Source of the DNA: Dactylosporangium sucinum
GTDB lineage: Bacteria; Actinomycetota; Actinomycetes; Mycobacteriales; Micromonosporaceae
Direction: 5' to 3'
Assembly: GCF_014647515.1 (NCBI RefSeq)
Contig: NZ_BMPI01000047.1
Span: forward strand, 18,135 to 82,134
Length of the DNA: 64,000 nt
Part shown: piece by piece, positions 51,119 to 59,023 of the stretch
How positions within the stretch are numbered: the stretch's first letter is position 1
Layout: the number at the start of each line of letters is the position of its first letter
The notes under the pieces: generated by a model
The model's database searches: none
The model's input: only the letters and a program-made list of their open reading frames with translations
What the model was told of the DNA's origin: nothing
Position numbers and translations under genes: made by a program

Positions 51119-51217
51119 CTAGGGCCGGTTTCCGGCCGGGCCGCGGGCGATCGCGGCGCCGACGCCCTGCGTGGAGCCGGTGACCAGGGCGGATCGCCCG
51201 GAACCGGCAATGTTCAC
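51119..51217 (-). pseudogene. Remnant of a short-chain dehydrogenase/reductase N-terminus
   Basis: Only 32 codons. GRSALVTGSTQGVGAAIARG is a perfect NAD(P)-binding TGxxxGxG motif with the strand before it, after which the frame ends at TAG. The GTG start overlaps the stop of the TGT-like gene (GTGA), as expected of a once complete gene in the same operon. The missing roughly 220 codons are not found in the 84 bp before the AfsR-like gene, so a deletion is likely. Confidence 0.65.
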
Positions 51218-52272
51218 GCCGACAAGCGTGCCGCCGCCGTCGCCGGCGCCTCCTCCCGCCAGCGGGTCAGCATCGGCGCCGGGGCCCAGCCCAGGTCGCG
51301 GGACCGGTGGACGGCGTCCGCGCAGCGTGCGGCCCAGCTGCGGCGGGCGGCGGCCGGCGCTACCGCATCGTCCAGCAGCTCGTCGCGCAGCTGCTGCAGC
51401 ACCCGGATCGCGTGCTCGAACGCCGGCACCTCGCGGTCGCGCTCCGGCAGGCCGGCCATCCAGTCGACGTCCCGGCCGTCGCACGCCTCGCACGCGCAGC
51501 CCCACAGCGCCGGCTCCCGGTGGCCGCGCTTCGCCCGGGCGATGGCGCCGAGCCGGCGGTACGACAGCGTGGGCCGGAAGACCGTGGACGGCGCGGGACG
51601 GGGGACCGGCCTGGCCACCTCGTACCGCGGGGCCAGGTGCCGCAGCGCGCCGACCGTGCCGACGGCCGCCGCCGCGACGCCGTGGCACAGCGCGCCGAGC
51701 GCCGAGACGTCGCTGCGCAGCAGCAGGACCGGCACCTCGCAGCGCAGCAGCTCCAGCAGGCCGGCCACGACGCCCGGCAGCGCGAACGGGTCGCGGGCGG
51801 CCTCGAGGACGAGCGCCACCGGTACCGCCGCGGCCCGGACGTGCCCGGTGAGCACCGCGCGGCGCATCCGGTCGTGCAGCCACGACGGGTCCAGCGGCAG
51901 GACCGCGATCGCCCCGGGCACGGCCGCCGCGCGGTGCAGCAGGCCGGCGAGGCCGCGCTCGTCGTCGGCGTCGACGTACCCGGAGTCGGTGAGCACCGGC
52001 AGGCCGAGCTCGCGCTGGCGGCGCAGCCAGCGCGGGTTGAAGGGGGCGCTCGCCGGCAGCCGGGCCTGGCCCGCGTACCGCGCCGCGTCGAGCAGCAGCG
52101 GCGCGCCGAAGCCCCGCTGGCGCAGCAGGTACGCGGCGGTGGCGAGCAGCCCGGCCTCGTCGCGCCGGTGCGGCGACACGACCAGCCCGCCGCGCGGCCG
52201 GTCGGCGATCGGGGCGCAGCGCAGGGCCTGGTTCGCCGCGCAGTGCACCAGCAGGCTGCGTTCGGTGATCAT
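51214..52272 (-). CDS. tRNA-guanine transglycosylase-like protein, uncharacterised
   Basis: 352 residues. LPVLTDSGYV (about 91-100) resembles the LTDSGG motif of TGT enzymes, and Cys259, Cys261, Cys264 with His287 form CxCxxC-x22-H, the form of the TGT zinc site. Between them are alternating hydrophobic strands and helices (AIAVLPLDP, VPVALVLEAAR, VPVLLLRSDVS) as in a TIM barrel. The TGT nucleophile motif is not obvious; HGVAAAAVGTVGALRH stands in that area. It may be a DpdA-like or other base-exchange enzyme, or a non-catalytic relative. No queuosine or deazapurine genes are nearby. ATG 52272 is uncertain. Confidence 0.5.
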   Translation of the reverse strand: MITERSLLVHCAANQALRCAPIADRPRGGLVVSPHRRDEAGLLATAAYLLRQRGFGAPLLLDAARYAGQARLPASAPFNPRWLRRQRELGLPVLTDSGYVDADDERGLAGLLHRAAAVPGAIAVLPLDPSWLHDRMRRAVLTGHVRAAAVPVALVLEAARDPFALPGVVAGLLELLRCEVPVLLLRSDVSALGALCHGVAAAAVGTVGALRHLAPRYEVARPVPRPAPSTVFRPTLSYRRLGAIARAKRGHREPALWGCACEACDGRDVDWMAGLPERDREVPAFEHAIRVLQQLRDELLDDAVAPAAARRSWAARCADAVHRSRDLGWAPAPMLTRWREEAPATAAARLSA

Positions 52273-52338
52273 GACCCATGCCGATCCCGTCACGGTTGGT
52301 ACCTCAATGGTAACCAAACGTGCGGTCGGCATGAATAT

Positions 52339-53016
52339 TTATCTACATCGCACGACGAAGGTCGCCGAGTCGCTCGCCGAGCTGGGCGAGGTCACCGCGA
52401 CCGACACCTTCTTCGAGCCGTTCTCCTGCGGGACCGAGAACGTCCAGGTGCGCGTGTACGTCGTGCCCTGCGCGGTGCCGGTGAACCGCTCGCCGTCGAC
52501 CGTGTAGGCGACCGAGGTGCCGGCCTGGCTGACCCGGATCCGCAGGGTCGCCGTGACCTGCTTGTCCTCGCCGTCGACGCAGCGCCCCGCGTAGCCGGGC
52601 GGGTCGAAGCCCAGCGAGACGGAGGTGACCGACCCCTTCGGCGGGGTGGTGGTCTTCGTCGCCGTCGGCTTCTTCGTCGGCGACGGCGACGCGCTGCTGG
52701 CCTCCACCGACGGGGTCGCCTCGGTCGTCGCCTCCGGGGACGGGCTCGCCTCCGGGACCACCGGCGGCAGCGCCGACTGGGTGGCCGCCGCCTGCTGGTC
52801 GGACGCGTCGGTGTTGCCGCCGCTGACCAGGGCGGCCACGACCAGCGCGATGATCAGCGTGCCCGACAGCCCGCCGGCGATGAGCAGGCCCATCGTGCGC
52901 CGAGTGGCGGCGGCCGCCGCCTCGGCGCTCTGCGGGTCCTCCTCCGCGTACTCCTCGCCCGGCTCACGGTCGAGAAACCGCGGCAGCCCGTCGCGCGTCA
53001 TGTCGTCCTCGTCCAC
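52339..53016 (-). CDS. Single-span membrane protein with secreted Ig-like domain, kinase partner
   Basis: 225 residues from GTG. Residues 1-40 are acidic cytoplasmic, a helix follows (GLLIAGGLSGTLIIALVVAAL), then a Ser/Pro/Thr linker and an extracellular domain from about 135 with LGFDPPGYAGRCVDG, KQVTATLRIRVSQAGTSVAY and a final VVRC. That domain is homologous to the end of the kinase encoded next door (SFDTTSYSGRC, VTATVTIRVSGSATTTVRY, RNSC), including two Cys likely bonded to each other. It may be a kinase substrate, decoy or co-sensor. It follows the kinase gene by 46 bp. Confidence 0.7.
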   Translation of the reverse strand: MDEDDMTRDGLPRFLDREPGEEYAEEDPQSAEAAAAATRRTMGLLIAGGLSGTLIIALVVAALVSGGNTDASDQQAAATQSALPPVVPEASPSPEATTEATPSVEASSASPSPTKKPTATKTTTPPKGSVTSVSLGFDPPGYAGRCVDGEDKQVTATLRIRVSQAGTSVAYTVDGERFTGTAQGTTYTRTWTFSVPQENGSKKVSVAVTSPSSASDSATFVVRCR

Positions 53017-53062
53017 TCCGCCCGCTCCCCGCTCCCGCTCGGTTACCCGCGACAGTATGCCG

Positions 53063-54853
53063 TCAGGAGCACGAGTTGCGGAACGTGACGTGGTTCGACT
53101 CGCGTCCGGTGGGCGTCGTCACCTCGAACCAGAACTCGGTCGTCTTGCGATCGCCCAGGCCGATCCCGACGGTGAAACTCTCCGTGTAGACGCCGTTGCG
53201 GGCGGTGCCCTCGACGGTGCCGCCGGCATATCCGGCGTCGGATTGCATCTGGTACCGCACGGTCGTCGTCGCGCTCCCGCTGACCCGGATGGTGACGGTG
53301 GCGGTGACCGTGGTGCCCCAGCGGCAGCGTCCCGAGTAGCTGGTGGTGTCGAAGCTGAGCGCCGCCCCGGTGGTGGTGGGCGGCTTGGGGCTGGCCGCCC
53401 TGGTCGTCGACCGGGTCCTGCCGGACGGCGAGAGGCTGGCCGAGGGGGAGGCCTCGGCGGTCACGGCGGGCGGGGCGCTGCTCGGCTGGGGCGACGGGCT
53501 GGGCGTGGTGACGAGGGCCTGGGCGGGCTCGCCGGTGACGGAGGCGGGCTCGCCGCCGCGGGTCACCAGGCCGACGGTGACGAGGAGGGCGAGGACGGCG
53601 GCTCCGGCGAGCCCGGCGAGCACGGCCCGCCGCCGCTTCCGCCGGCCGTCCCCGGGCCGTTCGCCGGCGGCGGGCCGGGGGTAGCCGGACGCGTACGCGC
53701 CGCCGGTGATCGGCGGGGTCTCGTCGGTGGGATCGTCGTCGAGGACGGGCCAGTCCGCGCTGCTCGGCCGGGCGCCGGCGATCGGGCGGGTCGCCCCGGC
53801 GGGATCGTCCTCGCCGGTGGGGCGCTCGCCGGCGAGGCGCTCATCGGCCGGCGCTTGATCGTGCGCTGCCGCTGCCGCTGCCGCTGCCTGGCCCTGGCCT
53901 GCGGTCTCGTCGGCCGGCGCCGCGGTCTCGTCGATCGCCTCGCCACCCGGGTCGGCCACGGCCTGGGCGTCGGGATGGTCCTCCGTGGGTTCTTCGCGCG
54001 GTTGAGTGTCCACGACGGACATTTCCGATTGGTCGGACGGGGCCGCCGCCGGGGACGTGGCGGACGTCACTGCCGACTCCAGCGCCTCGCGCAACGCGTC
54101 GCGGGCCGCCTCGCCGGTCAGGCGCGTCTGCGGCGACTTGTCCAGGAGGCCGTCGATCGCCGCCGTCAGCGCCCCCGCGTGGGCCGGGCGCGGGTGCGGG
54201 TCCGAGGCGGCCGTGAACAGGCCCGACAGCGCCTCGCCGGCCAGCTGGAAGGGGTTGCGGCCCTCGACCGCGAAGTACAGCGTCGCGCCCAGCGAGAAGT
54301 GGTCCGCCGCCGCGTCGGCCACACCGTCGCGGAGCCGTTCCGGAGCGACGTACCCGGGGGAGGCCAGCAGCGTCCCCGGGCCGAGGGCGAGGGCCACCGA
54401 GAAGTCCGTGAGGCGCGCCGTCCCGTCCGCCGCGACGAGCACGTTGGACGGCTTGACGTCGCCGTGGACGACCCCCTGCCCGTGGGCGGTGGCCAGCGCG
54501 TCCTGCAGCGCCAGGCCCAGCTCGGCCGCGGCGCGCGGGGAGAGGGGACCGTCGTCGAGGACGAGGCGCTCGAGCGAGCGGCCGGCAACCAGGTCCATGA
54601 CGATCCACGGGCGGCCGTCGTCGACGACGACGTCGTGGACCTTGACGACGTGCGGGTGGTCGAGCCGGGCGGCACGCTCCACCTTGCCGGTCAGCTCGGC
54701 GCGCTCCGCCTCGGGCAGCGTGGCCGGGAACCGGACCTCCTTCACCGCGACGTGCCGCTGCGACCGCAGGTCGGTGGCCCGCCACACGATGCCCATGCCG
54801 CCGGCGCCGACCGGATAGTCGAGCCGGTACCGGTCCGTGAGTGTGACGCTCAA
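53063..54853 (-). CDS. Membrane Ser/Thr protein kinase (PknB-like) with Ig-like extracellular sensor
   Basis: 596 residues from TTG. Kinase domain about 9-260: glycine loop GAGGMG, Lys38 (VAVKEV), catalytic loop HGDVKPSN (130-137), magnesium loop DFS instead of DFG (150-152), SPGYVAPE. Lys, Asp and Asn are all present, so activity is likely despite DFS and the HGD variant of HRD. A long acidic, Ala/Asp/Pro linker leads to a membrane helix (AVLAGLAGAAVLALLVTVGL) and a secreted Ig-like domain. The TTG follows GGGAG; a TAGGCT at 54924-54929 would give a leader of about 65 nt. Other starts are possible. Confidence 0.88.
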   Translation of the reverse strand: MSVTLTDRYRLDYPVGAGGMGIVWRATDLRSQRHVAVKEVRFPATLPEAERAELTGKVERAARLDHPHVVKVHDVVVDDGRPWIVMDLVAGRSLERLVLDDGPLSPRAAAELGLALQDALATAHGQGVVHGDVKPSNVLVAADGTARLTDFSVALALGPGTLLASPGYVAPERLRDGVADAAADHFSLGATLYFAVEGRNPFQLAGEALSGLFTAASDPHPRPAHAGALTAAIDGLLDKSPQTRLTGEAARDALREALESAVTSATSPAAAPSDQSEMSVVDTQPREEPTEDHPDAQAVADPGGEAIDETAAPADETAGQGQAAAAAAAAHDQAPADERLAGERPTGEDDPAGATRPIAGARPSSADWPVLDDDPTDETPPITGGAYASGYPRPAAGERPGDGRRKRRRAVLAGLAGAAVLALLVTVGLVTRGGEPASVTGEPAQALVTTPSPSPQPSSAPPAVTAEASPSASLSPSGRTRSTTRAASPKPPTTTGAALSFDTTSYSGRCRWGTTVTATVTIRVSGSATTTVRYQMQSDAGYAGGTVEGTARNGVYTESFTVGIGLGDRKTTEFWFEVTTPTGRESNHVTFRNSCS

Positions 54854-54923
54854 CCTGCCGCTCCCGCCCAAAGCCCGTGCATCAACGCAACAGTTCACCA
54901 CCTGTCCGGCCCGGTGGCGGTTC

Positions 54924-54929
54924 AGCCTA
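54924..54929 (-). promoter_or_regulatory. Putative -10 element (TAGGCT) of the kinase gene
   Basis: Minus-strand hexamer 70 nt upstream of the TTG start; transcript would carry a leader with a GGGAG site. Confidence 0.35.
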
Positions 54930-54968
54930 ACGGCCGGTTCACTGTGCCTGATCGGAGCCTGTCGGAAC

Positions 54969-54999
54969 GACCCCTGTCCCGCCGGGCGGGACAGGGGTC
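54969..54999 (-). terminator. Terminator hairpin of S8 peptidase 2
   Basis: Exact 14-bp stem (54969-54982 and 54986-54999, GACCCCTGTCCCGC and complement) with a 3-nt loop, 6 bp past the S8 stop codon. Confidence 0.8.
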
Positions 55000-55005
55000 A
55001 CCCGG

Positions 55006-56175
55006 TCACTGCAGGGCGGGGTACCCGCCGATGGGCTGGCCGGCGACCGCCGCGCGCAGCTGCTGGGCCGCGGCCGTGACCGAGCCGGCGGCGGGGACGC
55101 GCTCGACGATCGCGGCGACGACCTTCGGGGCGGCGAACGAGGTGCCGCTCCACTGGGCCCAGCCGCTCGTGAAGCTCGGGTGGTTGATGAACGTGCTGAC
55201 GATGTCCTCGCCGGGGGCGACCAGGGTCACCCAGGGGCCGTGGTTGCTCCAGTCGCACACCGTCGTGCCGTTGTGGGCGGCGACGGCGAGGATCTGCGGG
55301 GCCCACGCGGTACCGCTGGATGAGAAGGCGGCCGGCCAGAACGGACGGTCGGCGATGCCGTTGTTGCCCGCGGCCGCGACCACGACCCGGCCGGTGCCCT
55401 CCAGGAACGTCTGCAGGGCCGCGTGCAGCACCGCGGGCGGCTGGTCGCCGATGGAGAACCCGCCCAGCGACAGGTTGAGCACGTCGACGTCGGTGAGCGC
55501 GCTGATCTTCGCGGCCAGGTCGGCCTCCGTGCAGATGCCGAAGCTGTCGAGCACCTTGACGATGCGCACCTGCGCACCCTCGGTGCTCTGCACGACGACG
55601 CCGGCGATGAAGTTGGCGTGCCCGACGTCGGAGTCCAGCTCGCCGTCGTTGTCGCCGTCGAGCACGGTCTCGTGGTTGTCGGCGGTGGCCGAGTAGCAGG
55701 CCGCCGGCAGCGGGCTGTCGACCCAGACGCCGGTGTCGAGCACCACGACGCGCACCGGCGAGGCGCCGGACGCGAGCGGCGCCAGCTTGGCGTCGAGCGC
55801 GGTGGAGGCGACGGGCGGGCCGAACGGGCCGCCGTGGTCGTACGGGGTCGAGGTGAACACGTGGTTGGGGCCGACGACGGCGCCCGGCAGCTGCCCGCGC
55901 AGCCGGCGGACGGCCGCGGCCACGTCCAGGTCCTTCGTGCGCAGGCGGCGCAGGCCGGCCGCCGGCTCGTCCTCGCGGATCTCGCTGGTGCGGTGCCCCA
56001 GGCCGGTCAGGGTGCGGTGCGCCACACCGGTGCCGGACTCCTGCACCAAGATCTCGTCGCGGACGAAGCGGACGGTGCGTCCGTCCTGACGCTCCGTGCG
56101 CAGCCACGGGATGCCGTCCAGGCGCCGGTCACGGTGCTGCAACCAGCGTTCGAGACGTTCGCGTGCAACGGACAT
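55006..56175 (-). CDS. S8 family serine peptidase (subtilisin), cytosolic, paralogue 2
   Basis: 389 residues, catalytic Asp147 (VVVLDTGVW), His186 (DVGHANFIAG), Asn271 (AAAGNNG) and Ser346 (SGTSFAAP). Like the copy at 1.7-2.8 kb it lacks a signal peptide and has the same N-terminal region ending in GPNHVF, so the two are paralogues. GAGGA precedes the ATG. It is divergent from the CHAT protease gene with only 117 bp between them, an arrangement that suggests one control point for two peptidases. Whether one cuts the other is unknown. Confidence 0.92.
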   Translation of the reverse strand: MSVARERLERWLQHRDRRLDGIPWLRTERQDGRTVRFVRDEILVQESGTGVAHRTLTGLGHRTSEIREDEPAAGLRRLRTKDLDVAAAVRRLRGQLPGAVVGPNHVFTSTPYDHGGPFGPPVASTALDAKLAPLASGASPVRVVVLDTGVWVDSPLPAACYSATADNHETVLDGDNDGELDSDVGHANFIAGVVVQSTEGAQVRIVKVLDSFGICTEADLAAKISALTDVDVLNLSLGGFSIGDQPPAVLHAALQTFLEGTGRVVVAAAGNNGIADRPFWPAAFSSSGTAWAPQILAVAAHNGTTVCDWSNHGPWVTLVAPGEDIVSTFINHPSFTSGWAQWSGTSFAAPKVVAAIVERVPAAGSVTAAAQQLRAAVAGQPIGGYPALQ

Positions 56176-56292
56176 GAATGCTCCTCAAGGGTTCATAGCG
56201 ACGCATTGACACGTTTCCGACAGCACAACCAGTGACTAGAGACGCGGCCCCGGCCCCGTGATACACACGCGAGCCTTTGGCAGGATGCAACC

Positions 56293-58917
56293 ATGACGGC
56301 AGCGCCCGTGCTCACCCCCGCGGACGACCTGGCGCAGCGGCTGCTCCCGATTGTCATGGCCGACCCGATGAAGGCCAAGGCACTCGCCGACGCGGCGTTG
56401 CGCGACGCGCGGCGCGACAGCGACCCCGCCTCGGAGGCGGTTGCCCTGCGTGCGCTGGGTCTGGCGGCCCGCGCGCGGCACGACGCGGCGCGCGCGGCCG
56501 AGTTGCTGCGGGCCTCGATCGCGGTCGCCCGGAAGTCCGGACTTCGCGTCCATGAGGCCGAGGCGCGGATGAGCCATGCCCTCATCCTGGACGACCTCGG
56601 CAAGCCCACCGCGGCCCTGCGGGAGATCGACCGGGCGCTCGCCGAGCTGCGGGGCCACCGCCGCGCCCGCGCCTCGATGCAGCGCGCGCTCATCCTCGAC
56701 CGGCTCGGCTACGACCGTCAGGCCATGGGGCTGTACCGCAGCGCCCTGCGGGCGTTCCGCACCTCCGGCGACGAGGTGTGGGAGGCGCGCACCCTCACCA
56801 ACCGCGGGGTGCTGCACGGGTACCGCGGCAATCTCAAGCAGGCGGAGACCGATCTGCGCGCCGCCCAGACGCTCTACAACCGGCTCGGCATGGCGACCGC
56901 CGCCGCCCAGGTCGAGCACAACCTCGGCTTCGTCGCCGCGCAGGCGGGCGACGTGCCGACCGCGCTGGCCCGCTACGACCGCGCGCACGACCGGCTGTGG
57001 GCCACCGGGGTCGCCGCCCCGGGCCTGCTCGACCGGGCCGACCTGCTGGTGTCGGTGCGGCTGCTGCCGGAGGCGGAGGCGGCGGTACGGGCGGCGATCG
57101 ACGCCTGCGCCGACGGGCACCTCGACTCGATGTTCGGCAAGGCCCACCTGACGCTGGCCCGCATCCTGCTCGCGGCCGGCAACGCGGCGGAGTCCCGCAC
57201 GGCCGCGGCGACCGCCCGGCGCACCTTCGTCAAGCAGGGCCGGCCGGTGTGGAGCGCCCGCGCGCGGGTCGCCGAGCTGGCGGCCGTGGTCGCGCTCGGC
57301 CGGGCCACCCGGGGCACGCTGCGCGAGCTGCGCGCGGCCGCCGGCCGGCTGCTGGAGGCCGGCTGGTTGCAGCCCGGCTGGGAGGGGCTGCTCGACGCGG
57401 CCCAGCTGGCGGTCGAGCTCCGCGAGCCGTACACCGCCCGCGAGCTGCTCAGCGAGGCCGCCCCCGCGGCCAAGCTCGGCCCGCCGCAGCTGCGGGTCCG
57501 CTGGTGGCACATCCGGGCCCGCCTGGAGCTGGCGTCGGGCTCGGTGCCGGACGCGGTGCGGGCGGCGACCGCCGGACTGCGCCAGGCGGACGCCTACCGG
57601 GCCAGCCTCGGCGCCACCGAGCTGCGGGTGCGGGGCAGCGCCGAGACGGCCGCCCTGGCCGGGCTGCGGCTGCGGCTCGCGCTCGACCACCACGGCCCGT
57701 CGGCCGCCCTGACCTGGGCCCAGCGCTGCCGCTCGGCCGCCCTGACCCTGCCACCGGCCCGCCCGTCCACCGACCCGGTCGTCGCCCGGCACCTCACCGA
57801 GCTGCGCCGCATCGGCGGCGAGCTGGCCGCCGCGCCGACCGGACCGCAGCGCACCAACCGGCTGCTGCGCCGGCAGCGGTTCCTGGAGGCGGAGATCCGG
57901 CGGCGGACGTGGCGCACGCCGGGCACGTCGTCAACCGCTGCCTCCTCGCAGGAGCTGCCGCTGGCCGACCTGACCTCGGCGCTGGGCGAGCGGGTGCTCG
58001 TCGAGCTGCTCGACCTCGACGGCCTGCTGCACGCCCTGGTCGTGCGCGGCCGGCGGGTCACCCACCGGGTCGTCGGCAAGATCGAGGAGGTCGCCGCCGA
58101 GCTGGAGTCGCTGCGGTTCGCGCTGCGCAGCCAGGTGCTCGGCCAGGGCGGCACCGCGGCCGAGCGGCTGTCGCGGCAGGTGCTGCTGCTGGATCGGCTG
58201 CTCCTCGACCCGCTGGCCGACCTGATCGGCACCGGCCCGATCGTGCTGGTGCCGACCGGAGCCCTGCACGCCCTGCCCTGGACCATGCTCCCGCGCCTGC
58301 GTGGCCGCTCCATCGCCGTCGCGCCCTCGGCCGCGATCTGGTGGCGCGCGGTCGCCAAGCCGGCCGCCGACGGCGCGCTCGTGCTGGTCGGGGCGCCCTC
58401 GGCCGCGCAGGCCGCCGACGAGGTCCGCGAGATCGCGTTCGACCGCCCGGGCGCCACGGTCCTGGCCGGCGAGCAGGCCCGGGTGGCGCCCGCCCTGGCG
58501 GCCCTGGACGGGGCGGCGATCGGGCACATCGCGTCGCACGGGGAGTTCCGCGTCGACAACCCCCTCTTCTCGTTCCTCATGCTGGCGGACGGGCAGCTCA
58601 CGGTGTACGACCTGACCGCCCTTCGCCGCCCTCCCGCGCTGCTGGTGCTGTCCGGCTGCGACACCGGCCTGGCGGCGGTGCATCCGGGCGACGAGCTGAT
58701 GGGCCTGGTCGCGGCGCTGCTGAACATGGGGACGTCGACGGTGATCGCCTCCACGGGCCCGGTCGACGACGGGGCGACCCGGGTGCTCATGCGCGCCTTC
58801 TACGGCCATCTGGCCGCCGGTCACGGCCCGGCCTCGGCGCTGGCGCTGGCCCAGTCGGAGGCGGCGCCGGCGGACCGGCCGAGCACCGACTCGTTCGTCT
58901 GCTTCGGGGCCGGTTAG
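56293..58917 (+). CDS. TPR-CHAT protein (caspase-like peptidase)
   Basis: 874 residues. Residues 30-480 are TPR-like helical repeats (LGLAARARHDAARAAELLRA, MSHALILDDLGKPTAALREI, GVLHGYRGNLKQAETDLRAA). The C-terminal CHAT domain (about 590-874) has the catalytic pair His749 (HIASHGEF) and Cys789 (LVLSGCDTG), with TGALHALPWTML and NMGTSTVIASTGPVDD. CHAT proteases are relatives of caspases and separase and cleave partner proteins when activated; in bacteria some act in defence. Divergent from a cytosolic subtilisin. CAGGA lies 8 nt before the ATG. Both catalytic residues are present. Confidence 0.92.
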   Translation: MTAAPVLTPADDLAQRLLPIVMADPMKAKALADAALRDARRDSDPASEAVALRALGLAARARHDAARAAELLRASIAVARKSGLRVHEAEARMSHALILDDLGKPTAALREIDRALAELRGHRRARASMQRALILDRLGYDRQAMGLYRSALRAFRTSGDEVWEARTLTNRGVLHGYRGNLKQAETDLRAAQTLYNRLGMATAAAQVEHNLGFVAAQAGDVPTALARYDRAHDRLWATGVAAPGLLDRADLLVSVRLLPEAEAAVRAAIDACADGHLDSMFGKAHLTLARILLAAGNAAESRTAAATARRTFVKQGRPVWSARARVAELAAVVALGRATRGTLRELRAAAGRLLEAGWLQPGWEGLLDAAQLAVELREPYTARELLSEAAPAAKLGPPQLRVRWWHIRARLELASGSVPDAVRAATAGLRQADAYRASLGATELRVRGSAETAALAGLRLRLALDHHGPSAALTWAQRCRSAALTLPPARPSTDPVVARHLTELRRIGGELAAAPTGPQRTNRLLRRQRFLEAEIRRRTWRTPGTSSTAASSQELPLADLTSALGERVLVELLDLDGLLHALVVRGRRVTHRVVGKIEEVAAELESLRFALRSQVLGQGGTAAERLSRQVLLLDRLLLDPLADLIGTGPIVLVPTGALHALPWTMLPRLRGRSIAVAPSAAIWWRAVAKPAADGALVLVGAPSAAQAADEVREIAFDRPGATVLAGEQARVAPALAALDGAAIGHIASHGEFRVDNPLFSFLMLADGQLTVYDLTALRRPPALLVLSGCDTGLAAVHPGDELMGLVAALLNMGTSTVIASTGPVDDGATRVLMRAFYGHLAAGHGPASALALAQSEAAPADRPSTDSFVCFGAG

Positions 58918-58941
58918 GGGCCGCATTCCCGGAAATTTCAC

Positions 58942-58969
58942 GATTCCGCCCGGCTTTGCGGGCGGAATC
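58942..58969 (+). terminator. Terminator hairpin after the CHAT gene
   Basis: GATTCCGCCCG (58942-58952) and CGGGCGGAATC (58959-58969) are exact complements around GCTTTG, 24 bp past the stop. Confidence 0.75.
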
Positions 58970-59010
58970 CCACGGCGGAACGGCCGAGCGAAATTGTCGG
59001 TGGGGCGACC

Positions 59011-59016
59011 TACGAT
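59011..59016 (+). promoter_or_regulatory. Putative -10 element (TACGAT) of the GH67-like fusion gene
   Basis: 7-nt gap to GTG 59024; supports GTG over the upstream ATG. Confidence 0.5.
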
Positions 59017-59023
59017 GTGCCCC

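Noticed and set aside
56206-56242. TTGACA and TAGAGA as a sigma-70-type promoter for the CHAT gene
   Set aside because: The spacing between them is about 25 nt, too long for a normal promoter.
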